Source of the DNA: Halobacteriales archaeon QS_8_69_26
GTDB lineage: Archaea > Halobacteriota > Halobacteria > Halobacteriales > SW-7-71-33
Length of the DNA stretch: 64,000 nucleotides
Direction: 5' to 3'
Assembly: GCA_003023195.1 (NCBI GenBank)
Contig: PXRX01000010.1
Location: 1-64,000, forward strand
The position numbers and the translations under genes were made by a program. This document shows, piece by piece, positions 41,497 through 50,242 of this stretch (position 1 is its first letter; each line of letters begins with the position of its first letter). The notes under the pieces were generated by a model that was not told the origin of the DNA, ran no database searches, and saw nothing but the letters and a program-made list of their open reading frames with translations.

Positions 41497-42885
41497 CTAT
41501 AGGTAGCCCAGGTCCTCCAGGCGGTCACGGACGTCGCCCTCGACGCCCTCGCCGACGCGGGTGGGATCCACGTCGAGTTCCGAGAGCCGTCCCAGGACGG
41601 CCTCCCGGACGGTCCGCGCGCCGGGGTCGTCGGCGTGGTCCCCGGGTGTGACCTCCCGGAACCCGTCCCGGCAGTCGAACAGACGGTGCTCGCCCGCTAT
41701 CTCGTCGGCCTCGTAGAGCCAGCCCCGCGACCGTGCGCCGACCACCACGTCCCCCTCCACCTCGTGTTCGGCGGTGACGTACTCCCGCGGCGGGTCCCGC
41801 CCCGGCACTCTGCCCGCGTATTCGGACGGGACGTCAACCCCGAGTGCGTCGTGAATCAGGGGCGGTAGGTCGAGGAGGCTCACGAGGTCCTCCGTCGCAC
41901 CGGCCAGGCGGTCGGGGCCGTTCGCGACGACCAGTGGCACCCGGAGGAGTTCGTCGTACATCCGCTCCGGTTTGCCGTACCCTCCGTGTTCGCCGAACAG
42001 TTCGCCGTGGTCCGAGGTGACGACGACCAGCGTGTCGTCGTACAGCCCCCGCTCCCGGAGCCGGTCGAAGATCCGCCTCACCTGGTCGTCGGCGTAGGCG
42101 ATGGCCGCGTCGTACAGCGACCGGAGCCGTTCCAGGTCCGCCGTCGAGAGGGCGTCCGGGTCGGTCAGCAGGTCGGAGTACAGGTCCGACACGTCCGCGG
42201 CGGTGGCGCCGCCGACGCCGAACCGTTCGCGGTACTCCCGGGGCGGGTGACAGGGGTGGTGGACGTCCATGTAGTGGGCCCACAGGAAGAACGGGCGATC
42301 ACGGCCGTCCAGCCACGCCAGGGCGTCGTCGGTGACCACCTCCGCACTCACGTAGGGCCGGGGCTTGCCCGCGACGAGCCGGTAGCCACGCTTGATGGCG
42401 TCCGTGAGGTGCAGGAACTCGTCCAGGCGGCGCAGCCGCGGGTTGTTGAGTTCGATCCCCCGGGGGAACACACGGGTCGTCACCCCCATCAGCGGGTTCT
42501 GGTAGTCCTCGAAGGCGTCGAACCCGCGGTCGTAGCCGAACGTCGCCGACAGGAACGGGTTGCACTGGAACCCGCTGGTGTCGAGGCCGGCAGCGCGGAG
42601 GTTCGCCGCCATTCGCGGGCGGTCGTCCGAGAGCGGCCCGAGGCCGCCGTACGAGAGCGGGAGGGTCCCGGTGAGCAGCGCCGGAAAGGTCGGCGTGGTC
42701 CCCGGCCCCGTCGCGTACGCCCGGGAGAACGCCACGCCCTCCTCCGCGAGCGCCTCGATGGCCGGAGCCAGTTCAGGGTCCGTCGGATCCCGCTCCGGGA
42801 GCACCCTGTCGAACCGCAACGAGTCGACCGTCACCAGGACGACGTTTTCCGGTGCGGACTCGTCCCCACGCTCCGCGTCGGTCAC
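41497..42885 (-). CDS. Sulfatase-fold enzyme in glycan cluster
   Basis: A 462-aa enzyme of the sulfatase/alkaline phosphatase superfamily. It has VLVTVDSLRFDRV (metal Asp), the nucleophile loop GPGTTPTFPALLTGTLP with Thr rather than formylglycine-Cys, the FLWAHYMDVHHPCHPP metal-site segment, and VVVTSDHGELFGEHGGYG. Thr at the nucleophile position fits a phosphotransferase or phosphodiesterase better than a sulfatase. No signal peptide is seen, so it acts in the cytosol. The start is a GTG with CCGTTATT about 30 nt upstream. The C-terminus DRLEDLGYL matches the protein at 6423-7670. Confidence 0.87.
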   Translation of the reverse strand: MTDAERGDESAPENVVLVTVDSLRFDRVLPERDPTDPELAPAIEALAEEGVAFSRAYATGPGTTPTFPALLTGTLPLSYGGLGPLSDDRPRMAANLRAAGLDTSGFQCNPFLSATFGYDRGFDAFEDYQNPLMGVTTRVFPRGIELNNPRLRRLDEFLHLTDAIKRGYRLVAGKPRPYVSAEVVTDDALAWLDGRDRPFFLWAHYMDVHHPCHPPREYRERFGVGGATAADVSDLYSDLLTDPDALSTADLERLRSLYDAAIAYADDQVRRIFDRLRERGLYDDTLVVVTSDHGELFGEHGGYGKPERMYDELLRVPLVVANGPDRLAGATEDLVSLLDLPPLIHDALGVDVPSEYAGRVPGRDPPREYVTAEHEVEGDVVVGARSRGWLYEADEIAGEHRLFDCRDGFREVTPGDHADDPGARTVREAVLGRLSELDVDPTRVGEGVEGDVRDRLEDLGYL

Positions 42886-43059
42886 GCACCCCTCCTCGAA
42901 TTCCTCGGCAATAACGGTGTCGAGACCCGGTTTTGCCCGACGGCGTCGTCACGGAACGGTAGGTCGCCCCGAGGGCGGATCTGCCGAAAGCAACGCGATG
43001 ATACCGCTTGCGGGTACGGGACACATACTTTCACGTCCGTCCACGCTAAACAGCCGAAC

Positions 43060-44595
43060 ATGACCGGCTGGACGGCCGACACCGACCTGGTCGAGGGGAT
43101 CCAGGACGCGCTGGCCGACGACGTCGAGGCGTTCGAGGCGGCGGTCGAGCGGGAACTGGACGTCCTCCGCGAGGAGATTCGGACCGGGACGTTCGACAAC
43201 CCGCAGGCGATCGTCGGGATGGAACAGGAACTGTACGGGGTGGACAGCGAGACGACGCACCTCCGGCGGCTTCCCCGTCGCCTCCTGGAGTACCTCGGGT
43301 GTACCAAGGAACTGGGGCTCCACCAGGCGGAGTTGAACACGAGTCCCCAGCCGTTGAACGCGTGGGGGCTGCGGGCCCAGGAGCAGGAGCTACGGGCCCG
43401 CCTCGTCGCCGCCCAGCAGGCCACCCGCTGGAACGGGATCGACCTGGTGAGCGACGCGCTGTGGACGATCCCCCCCGAGGGCGAGACGGCCCGGGAGTAC
43501 CTCGACGAGAGCGTCGAGGCCGAGGGGATCCGCGTGTCGACGAACATGAGCGAGTCGCTCCGGTACCACGCGATGTCCAACGTGCAGGGTGACTACCGCC
43601 CGCGCATGGAACTGTCGGCGTCCCACGTCTCGTTCCAGTCGGACACCGTGATCCCGGAGAGCCTGATCTGTTCGGTCCAGCCACACTACCAAGCGCCGGC
43701 GGCCGACGACCTGCCGGTCTACTTCGGGTACGCGCTCCGGGTCGCGGGTCCGCTCCTGGCACTGGGGGTCAACTCGCCGTTCTTCCCGCCGGACCTGTAC
43801 GACGACGGCGCGACTGCCGAGGACGTGCTCGCGGACGCCCACATGGAGAACCGCATCGGCGTCTTCGAGTCGACCCTGAACCCCGTCGACGGCGACGACA
43901 AGGTGCGGTTTCCCCGCGAGATCCGCACCCTGGAGGAGGCGCTGGAACGGATCGCCGCCGACACCACGGTCGTCCCCTTCACGGACCTCGGCGGGAGCCG
44001 GTTCGACGACGAGTGGGCGCACTTCCGGCACAAGCACGGCACGTACTGGCGGTGGGTCCGGCCGGTCTTCGACGGCGCCACCCGGAAGGCCGCCAACGCG
44101 AGGGTCGAGTTCCGGCCGATATCCGCCCAGCCGACGGTCCGGGACGGGATGGCGTTCCTCGCGACCTTCGCCGGCCTCATGGAGAGCCTCCCCCGGCACG
44201 AACACCCCGTCGAGATGCTCACCTGGGAGACGGCACGGGACAACTTCTACGCCGCCGCCCGCGACGGCCTCCGGGCCGACGTGGCCTGGATCACCGTCGA
44301 CGGCGAGGAAACCACGGATCCGGACCGGATCTACGCGGAACTGTTCCAGTACGCCCGCGAAGGCCTGGAGAAACGGGGGATCGACCCGGGCGAGGCGGCC
44401 GAGTACCTCCGGCCACTGGAGGTCCGGGTCGAGCGGGGGATCACTCCCGCACGCTGGAAGCACCGCGCCGTCCGGGAGCGGGTGGACGACGGCGCCGACC
44501 TGGACGAGGCGATCACCGGTGCCCAGCGGGAGTACGTCAGGCGGCAGGCCGACACCCTGGTCGACGGCGACTTCACGGACTGGCTGGCCGACTGA
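43060..44595 (+). CDS. GCS2-type carboxylate-amine ligase (glutamate-cysteine ligase family)
   Basis: A 511-aa cytosolic enzyme of the glutamate-cysteine ligase 2 fold. Recognisable features are VGMEQELYGVD (nucleotide/Mg site), HQAELNTSPQPLNAWG, CSVQPHYQAP, ENRIGVFESTLNPV, and ANARVEFRPISAQPTVRDGMAFLA. The usual haloarchaeal gamma-glutamylcysteine ligase (GshA) is nearer 360 aa. This protein is longer and may ligate another pair of substrates. TATA-like ACATACTTTC about 30 nt upstream supports the ATG at 43060. It stands alone between the glycan cluster and the threonine-synthase-like gene. Confidence 0.75.
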   Translation: MTGWTADTDLVEGIQDALADDVEAFEAAVERELDVLREEIRTGTFDNPQAIVGMEQELYGVDSETTHLRRLPRRLLEYLGCTKELGLHQAELNTSPQPLNAWGLRAQEQELRARLVAAQQATRWNGIDLVSDALWTIPPEGETAREYLDESVEAEGIRVSTNMSESLRYHAMSNVQGDYRPRMELSASHVSFQSDTVIPESLICSVQPHYQAPAADDLPVYFGYALRVAGPLLALGVNSPFFPPDLYDDGATAEDVLADAHMENRIGVFESTLNPVDGDDKVRFPREIRTLEEALERIAADTTVVPFTDLGGSRFDDEWAHFRHKHGTYWRWVRPVFDGATRKAANARVEFRPISAQPTVRDGMAFLATFAGLMESLPRHEHPVEMLTWETARDNFYAAARDGLRADVAWITVDGEETTDPDRIYAELFQYAREGLEKRGIDPGEAAEYLRPLEVRVERGITPARWKHRAVRERVDDGADLDEAITGAQREYVRRQADTLVDGDFTDWLAD

Positions 44596-44622
44596 CCGCA
44601 GTGAAACAGTTCCCCGGCAGGA

Positions 44623-45876
44623 TCAGAGTTCCACGTCGGGATGCGCCCGGAGCGCCTCCCGGATGGCGGACCACTCGGAGTCGACGCGGGGTCCGTCCCG
44701 CGATCGGCCGTCCTTGAAGCCGCTGGCGGTGGCGACGGCGACGACCGGCCCCTCGACGTCGTCGGCACGCCCGTCGTCCACGAGTGCCTTCAGGCCGGCG
44801 AAACCGGCGGCCCCGGAGTCCTCTTGCCAGGTTCCCCCGCGTGCGAGACGGCGGTTCGCCGTCGCGAGGTCCGCCTCCGAGAAGGGTGCCACAATCCCGT
44901 CGCTCTCCTCCAGTGCCACCCTGCCCCGGTAGGTACTCGTCGTGGCCTTGATGGAGTAGGCCTCGGTCGGGGCGGGGTCGACGCCCACGACCGTCTCGCC
45001 GGAACTCATGGCCTCGGCCAGGGGCGCACGCACCGCGGGTTCGCAGGCGACCATTTGGGGGGTCCCGTCGGCGATCCCCAGTTCGTCGAGTTCGCGGAAC
45101 CCCTTCCAGACGCCGTACAGTATCTCCGCGAAGCACGTCGGAACCGCCACCGTTCCCGGGACACCGAGTTCGGCGTGGACCTCGTACGCTATCGTCTTGT
45201 ACCCCTCCGGGCCGAACGGGTGGCCGGTGTGGACGGGCGTGCGGGTCGAGGCGGGGTGGAACCCGTACTCGGCCGCGAGGCGGTCGACGGCCCGGCGTCG
45301 CTCGTCGGGGTCCTCGACGCAGACGACGGCAGCCCCGTAGGACGCGATCCACTCCTGGACCGCCGGCGGCGTCTTCGGCGAGGTCAACACCACGCTGTCG
45401 AGGCCGTTCCGGGCGGCGTAGGCCGCCACGCTGGCGCCGTGGTTGCCCGACGACGAGACCACCAGTCCCCGGGCGCCCTCGTGGACGGCGGCGCTGGCGA
45501 TGGGCCGTACCAGCCGGTCCTTCTGGCTCCAGGTCGGGTTCTGGCTCTCGTCCTTCAGGTGGACCGCGACGTCCAGGTCCAGCCACTCGGCGACGTCGGG
45601 CGCGGCGAGGAGTGGCGTCCCGCCCTCACCGAGTCCGGACGCCGACAGCGGCGGCAGCAACGGTGCCCACCGTTCCAGGCCGGGTGCCGGCCGCCCCTCG
45701 AACAGTGTCGGATCCACCGCACCGTCGTCGTAGTCCACCTCCAGGGGATACTGGACCTCGTCGGTGCTCGTCGCCGGACACCCCGCGGTCTCGGGCGGAA
45801 AGAGCGGGTACGAGACGTCGGGGTCGCCCAGCGATCGCTGCCCGGTCGCGAGCGAGGGACCGTCGTCGCCGGTCAT
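44623..45876 (-). CDS. PLP-dependent threonine synthase-like enzyme
   Basis: A 417-aa fold-type II PLP enzyme. It begins with a Cys-containing N-terminal segment (YPLFPPETAGCPA) as in threonine synthases. The Schiff-base Lys is in NPTWSQKDRLVRPI, the phosphate loop region in VVSSSGNHGASVAAYAARNG, and there is a GTVAVPTCFAEILYGVWKGF segment. The likely reaction is beta/gamma elimination or replacement on a phosphohomoserine-like substrate. A true threonine synthase elsewhere cannot be excluded. The start is the ATG at 45876, and the gene is convergent with the GCS2-type ligase. Confidence 0.85.
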   Translation of the reverse strand: MTGDDGPSLATGQRSLGDPDVSYPLFPPETAGCPATSTDEVQYPLEVDYDDGAVDPTLFEGRPAPGLERWAPLLPPLSASGLGEGGTPLLAAPDVAEWLDLDVAVHLKDESQNPTWSQKDRLVRPIASAAVHEGARGLVVSSSGNHGASVAAYAARNGLDSVVLTSPKTPPAVQEWIASYGAAVVCVEDPDERRRAVDRLAAEYGFHPASTRTPVHTGHPFGPEGYKTIAYEVHAELGVPGTVAVPTCFAEILYGVWKGFRELDELGIADGTPQMVACEPAVRAPLAEAMSSGETVVGVDPAPTEAYSIKATTSTYRGRVALEESDGIVAPFSEADLATANRRLARGGTWQEDSGAAGFAGLKALVDDGRADDVEGPVVAVATASGFKDGRSRDGPRVDSEWSAIREALRAHPDVEL

Positions 45877-45969
45877 CCGGCGGGCTTGGATCGCGCCCGG
45901 CCTAAGCGCGTCGGTCCCGCCGTCTCGTCGTCTCCATTACTCTCGCCCGGGTCGAGACGGTCGTCCCGA

Positions 45970-46934
45970 TCACTCCTCGCCCAGTTCGCCCCGGTCGTCC
46001 GGCTGACCGTCGCTCCTCCCTCCACCGTCGTCGGCCTCCCCGTCGACTCCGAGCACGCGGTACCCGGCCGCTCCCGCTCCCACTCCGGCGAGGGCGGCCC
46101 CGACCCCCACGATTACAGGGTCGGGGTTGGCCGACCCACCACCGGTCCGCTCGAAGGTTCCCTCTCCATCCTCGGGCACCCAGAGTCGGTAACCGTGGAA
46201 GTCACCGGCCCCGATCGACCGCCCGACCGTCGCGTCGACTATCGACCCCTCCCTGTCGGCGACGACCGCCCGGACCTCGTAGTGGTGACCGACCAGCCCT
46301 TCGCCGAACAGCGATACCGGTGCAGTCCCGGACTCCTCGACGGTGGCCCGGACGTCCTCGAGGAGCGCCGCCGTGTCGATCCGTTCCGGCCGGAGCATCG
46401 ACCGGCGGGCCAGCCACGCCCGGAACCGGAGGAACTGCTCGGCCTGCGACTCGACGATCCGCCGGTAGACCGGCGCGGAGGGGTCGTCGACGGGAACCGT
46501 CGGGTGTTCTATCTCGGCGGCGACCCGCCCGTCGACCGGGATGGATTCCGGTCGCTCGAAGTACTCCTGGGCGGTCAGCACCATCCCGTAACAGTGTCCG
46601 TTGGTGCCCGCCCGCTGGACGACCGCCTCGCGCAGGTCCGTCGCGATGGCTCCAACGACCGCCCGGGGAGCGCGTCCGTGTCGAGTCCGACGACTGCGGC
46701 CGCCGACTGCTGCCAGTCGCGCCGGATCCGCCGGGCTATCGACTCCCGGGACGGGTCCGGCGGCGCCTCGAAGTCCTGCGACGCCGAGTGCCAGTTCGGG
46801 AATCCGACCCCGTTCTCGACCGGGTCGAACTCCCCGTTCGACGCGCCCGCGTCCGCCGTCCCGGGTACGACAACGCCGGTGATCACTGCGCACCCGCCCC
46901 TGAGTACGTCCCGCCTGGTGACCCTCCCGTCCAT
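45970..46934 (-). pseudogene. Tat-exported, membrane-anchored protein interrupted by a frameshift
   Basis: Two frames join into one protein. The 5' part has a twin-arginine signal (RVTRRDVLRGG then a hydrophobic stretch to GTADAG) and runs to ALPG. The 3' part continues from AVVGAIATDLREAVVQ in the next frame to a C-terminal membrane helix (IVGVGAALAGVGAGAAGY). The frames meet at a CCCCGGG run near 46662-46668, where one extra G (CCCCGGGG) restores LPG-AVVG. The exported domain contains NGHCYGMVL and later GHHYEVRA, a papain-like Cys/His pattern. The shift is either a real inactivation or a base-calling error. A GGTGAGG precedes the ATG at 46934. Confidence 0.7.
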
Positions 46935-46991
46935 CCTCACCGGGAGGACGGACCCTCCCTTCATCGATGTTACAACCGGACGCCCGACCGG

Positions 46992-47216
46992 TCAACGGAG
47001 GTCGGGAAGCCAGCTACCGATCCCGTAGGCCGCCAGACCCAGGGACCCGAAAATCAGGACTGCGACCGTCCAGACCGCCGCGGCGCGACGGCTCTCCGGT
47101 GCGGCGTCCCTGTAGACCACCACGGCGAGCACCCGCCAGAAGACCGCCAGTCCGAGGGCACCCCCCGCCACCAGCGACTCGAGTGTCACGAGTAATCGGA
47201 GGGTCCCTGGGACCAT
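46992..47216 (-). CDS. Small membrane protein, unknown function
   Basis: A 74-aa protein with two hydrophobic helices (about 8-35 and 45-68, with the segment ALGLAVFWRVLAVVVY in helix 1) joined by a charged linker (RDAAPESRRAA). I recognise no family. It lies just upstream of the frameshifted Tat protein on the same strand with a 57-bp gap, so the two may be co-transcribed. It starts at the ATG at 47216, near an AATAAA-like minus-strand TTTTATGG. Confidence 0.6.
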   Translation of the reverse strand: MVPGTLRLLVTLESLVAGGALGLAVFWRVLAVVVYRDAAPESRRAAAVWTVAVLIFGSLGLAAYGIGSWLPDLR

Positions 47217-47348
47217 AAAATCGACGAGAAGATCCGGCCGTCGTTACCGGGAAAGAAACCCGTCGGGACCCGTAGCCGCGCCGTTCGCGTCGCCCCGGTC
47301 GCGATCCGTTCCGGTTATGTACCCTGGGTCACGGCATCGATACGTCGG

Positions 47349-47765
47349 ATGGGTTCGGACGTCCAGGTTCCGGTCACGTATGCCACCGCCAGAGCGATGG
47401 CGACGGTGGCTGCCGAGGCCTCCGAGATGACGGCGGGGGGCCTCCTCTCGACCACCCACAAGGGGGTCCTGGAGGTCGTGAGCCGGCGGATGGTCGACGA
47501 ACTCACCCCCGGTCGCGTAGCGGGGCTATTCGCCGTCCGCGACGGGGACACCGTGATCGCGGAGATCGGACTGGACCCCTCGACGGTGGAGGCCTACCTC
47601 AAGACGCTGGACCTGGTCGCCGTCCAGACGCCCCGCCCGTACGTCCGCGCCAGTTGCCAGCGGCTCTGTTCGCACCTGGTGGAGAACGCCGACGCGATCG
47701 AACTGGGGCTTCGGCCCGAGGACTACGAGGCGGTCGACATCCGGGCCGGTCGCGTCTCCCGGTGA
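47349..47765 (+). CDS. Conserved-looking hypothetical protein
   Basis: A 138-aa soluble protein. It starts MGSDVQVPVTYATARAMATVAAEASEMT, with a helix-rich body (GVLEVVSRRMVDELTPGRVAGLF), a hairpin (AVRDGDTVIAEIGLD) and a Cys pair near the end of a helix (RASCQRLCSHLVENADAIELG). I do not recognise the family. GTTATGTA about 30 nt upstream fits a leaderless promoter. Base composition and codon use match its neighbours, so it is probably a real gene. It is divergent from the membrane protein and convergent with aspS. Confidence 0.6.
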   Translation: MGSDVQVPVTYATARAMATVAAEASEMTAGGLLSTTHKGVLEVVSRRMVDELTPGRVAGLFAVRDGDTVIAEIGLDPSTVEAYLKTLDLVAVQTPRPYVRASCQRLCSHLVENADAIELGLRPEDYEAVDIRAGRVSR

Positions 47766-47838
47766 TCGATCCGGGGATCCTGGACAGGACGGATCCCTCC
47801 CAGGCAGGGCGAACCGCTCTCGGGCAGGCCGGATCGTT

Positions 47839-47856
47839 TACAGTAAATTTACAGTA
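47839..47856. promoter_or_regulatory. 18-bp palindrome-like site D (TACAGTAA motif)
   Basis: TACAGTAAATTTACAGTA has the 8-2-8 layout with one mismatch: the right arm has TTACAGTA instead of TTACTGTA, so it is also nearly a direct repeat. It lies between the convergent ends of the 47349-47765 gene and aspS, where no gene start is expected. Confidence 0.5.
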
Positions 47857-47934
47857 AAGCGGTGCTACGGTTGTGACCGGGCCATCCCCCGCGATCCGTC
47901 GGACGTGCGGGGACCGCCGGCTTCCTCGGGGATT

Positions 47935-48040
47935 CAGACGCTGCCGATCGCGTGGGAACACGGTCGCTCCACTCCCCGGTCCCACGCTCACGAAGCGTCG
48001 TCGCCTTACGGCGACAGACGCTGCCGATCGCGTGGGAACA
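47935..48040. repeat. 26-bp duplication of the aspS 3' end, with two hairpins
   Basis: A 26-bp segment is identical at 47935-47960 and 48015-48040, exactly 80 bp apart. The second copy encodes FPRDRQRL at the end of aspS; the first lies beyond its stop. Between them are two perfect hairpins: ACGCT-CACGA-AGCGT (47984-47998) and GTCGCC-TTAC-GGCGAC (48000-48015). The second has the aspS stop codon in its loop. Confidence 0.8.
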
Positions 48041-49310
48041 GCGTCGCCTCGCGGACGTTGTCCAGGTCGAGCATCGTGGTGACCAGTCGTTCGGCGCCCA
48101 TCCCCCAGCCTGCGTGGGGCGGCATGCCGTACTTGAACATCTTGGTGTAGTACTCGAAGTCCGCGGGCGGGAGGCCCTGCTGTTCGAACCCCTCGATCAG
48201 CGGCTCGTGGCGGTGTTCGCGCTGGCCGCCCGAGACGAGTTCCATCCGCGGGTGGTTCAGGTCGAACCCCTTCGAGAGTTCGGGGTCGTCGTCGTAGTCC
48301 TGGATGTAGAACGGCTTTATCTCGGAGGGCCAGTCGGTGACGAAGTAGTGGCCGCCGACGTCGTCGCCCAGCGCGCGTTCCGCCTCCGTGGAGAGGTCGT
48401 CGCCCCAGACGAGCGGTTCGTCGAGTTCGCCGGTCGCGTTGACACGCTCGATGCACTCCTCGTAGGTGAGCCGCGGGAAGTCGCCCTCGGGGACGGTGAA
48501 CTCGTCGACCAGGCCCAGCGCCTCGAGCGCCGTCTGGCAGTTCTGGTCAACGGCGTCGTAGGCCGAGACCACGATGGCCTCGGCGACGTCCATCGCCTCG
48601 TGCTGGTCGATGAACGTCGCCTCGAAGTCGATGGACGTCGCCTCGTTGAGGTGGCGGGGCGTGTTGTGCTCCTCGGCCCGGAAGATCGGCCCGACCTCGA
48701 AGACGCGCTCCAGCCCCGACCCGGCCATCAACTGCTTGAACAGCTGCGGGGACTGGTTCATGAACGCCTCGCGACCGAAGTAGGTGATCGGGAACAGTTC
48801 GGTGCCCCCCTCGGTGCCCGTGGCGACGATCTTGGGGGTGTTGATCTCGGTGCAGTCCAGCCCCCGGAACGTCTCGCGGACCGCCCGCTGGACCTCGGAA
48901 CGGATCTCGAAGATGGCCTTCACGCCGGGTTTGCGCAGGTCCAGCGTGCGGTTGTCCAGCCGGGTCGAGAGCTCCGCGTCGACCTTCCCGCTGGGGTCCA
49001 GCGGGAGTTCGGTGTCGGCCTCGGAGATGACCTCGATGCCGTCGGGGATCACCTCGACGCCAGTCGGGGCGCGCTCCTCCTCCTCGACCCGACCGGTGAT
49101 CGACAGGACGCTCTCGCGGTGGACGCCCAGTCCGGTCTCGACGATGTGGTCGTCCATCTCGTCCTTCTCGAACTTGACCTGGATCTTCCCTGAGCGGTCC
49201 CGCAGGATGAGAAAGGCGATCCCACCGAGGTCCCGCGTCTCGTGTACCCAGCCAGCGATCGTCACCTCGTCTCCCGGTTCGGCGTCCGCGACGTAGGTTC
49301 TGTCCTCCAT
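48006..49310 (-). CDS. aspS: Aspartyl-tRNA synthetase (archaeal, possibly non-discriminating)
   Basis: A 434-aa class IIb synthetase. An N-terminal OB-fold anticodon domain ([27 protein letters not shown]) leads to the catalytic core: motif 2 in [28 protein letters not shown] and motif 3 in [28 protein letters not shown]. Archaeal AspRS often also charges tRNA-Asn. CACTTAAG about 30 nt before the ATG gives a leaderless start. Its last codons are duplicated downstream (47935-47960). Confidence 0.96.
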   Translation of the reverse strand: MEDRTYVADAEPGDEVTIAGWVHETRDLGGIAFLILRDRSGKIQVKFEKDEMDDHIVETGLGVHRESVLSITGRVEEEERAPTGVEVIPDGIEVISEADTELPLDPSGKVDAELSTRLDNRTLDLRKPGVKAIFEIRSEVQRAVRETFRGLDCTEINTPKIVATGTEGGTELFPITYFGREAFMNQSPQLFKQLMAGSGLERVFEVGPIFRAEEHNTPRHLNEATSIDFEATFIDQHEAMDVAEAIVVSAYDAVDQNCQTALEALGLVDEFTVPEGDFPRLTYEECIERVNATGELDEPLVWGDDLSTEAERALGDDVGGHYFVTDWPSEIKPFYIQDYDDDPELSKGFDLNHPRMELVSGGQREHRHEPLIEGFEQQGLPPADFEYYTKMFKYGMPPHAGWGMGAERLVTTMLDLDNVREATLFPRDRQRLSP

Positions 49311-49411
49311 GTAGCCGGGTTTCCCCGGGGGCGTCTTAAGTGACTTCGTTTGGGACGATGGCCGCCCCGCTGGCGGAACGGACGATCGGTACTGACCGGA
49401 CCGGGGCGGGA

Positions 49412-50023
49412 CTATCCCTCGCCGCCGGAGTCCGGGGGATCGGGCATCGTGCCGTCGTCGGGGATGTCCTGAAAGGCCCCGACGAAGTCGTCGTGGTCGG
49501 ACATCCCCGAGACGGTCCGGTCGACCTGCTCGCTGAGCCCCTCGACGCGCTCGACGAGTCGTTCGTACTCGGTGCTCCGTTCGAGTTCCCGCTCGGACTT
49601 CTCGGCCTCCAGGAGGGCCTTCTTTGCCGTTAGCGAGTAGTACTCCTGGAGTTCCGCCTCGTACTCCGAGCGGGTGTAGACCGTCTCGACGATGTCGAGG
49701 AGTTCCTCCTTCGAGACGGGTTTGACAAGGTAGTCGTCGAACCCCATCTGGACGATGTCGAAGTCGGGATCGACCGCGGTTATCATCACGACCCGGGCGT
49801 CGTACCCCTCCGACCGGATCGCTTCAAGGACCTCGTCACCCGAGAGTCCCGGCATCCGGCGGTCGAGCAGGACTACCTCGACGGACTCGCTCATCGCCGC
49901 GAGCGCCTGTTCGCCGTCGTATGCGGTCTCGACGTTCCACTCGGAGCCGAGCCACGCGCTGAAGAGATCCGCGAGGCGGGTTTCGTCGTCGACGACGAGT
50001 AACTCGGTGCCGGACTCACTCAT
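49412..50023 (-). CDS. HalX-type response regulator
   Basis: A 203-aa two-component regulator. An N-terminal receiver domain (residues 7-120) has [10 protein letters not shown], the phosphoacceptor Asp in [21 protein letters not shown] and the conserved Lys in DYLVKPVS. The C-terminal HalX domain is a coiled coil ([28 protein letters not shown]). HalX proteins have no DNA-binding domain and the output is unknown. No histidine kinase is adjacent, so this is an orphan. The ATG at 50023 gives a leader of about 30 nt from a GATTTATGACC TATA box. Confidence 0.92.
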   Translation of the reverse strand: MSESGTELLVVDDETRLADLFSAWLGSEWNVETAYDGEQALAAMSESVEVVLLDRRMPGLSGDEVLEAIRSEGYDARVVMITAVDPDFDIVQMGFDDYLVKPVSKEELLDIVETVYTRSEYEAELQEYYSLTAKKALLEAEKSERELERSTEYERLVERVEGLSEQVDRTVSGMSDHDDFVGAFQDIPDDGTMPDPPDSGGEG

Positions 50024-50242
50024 GATGTCCTCCCCGCGACCTGGACTGCCACGCCACACACGTACACCGTGATGGGTCATAAATCCCGGGCACGCTATTA
50101 CCCTCCAGTATCGATACGGGAGTGGAGCGACGAACACGTCCGTCCGTCGAGGATCGATACTGGCGTCGAACGGACCGGAGAGTCGGCCGTTCGAGCGCCG
50201 ATGACCGGTGGTTCCTGCCGAAACCGCGACCTGTGAGCGGCC

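Noticed and set aside
47860-47960. Possible tRNA or small structured RNA after palindrome D
   Set aside because: No acceptor, D or T arm pattern could be folded by eye. The only clear structures are the two hairpins at 47984-48015.
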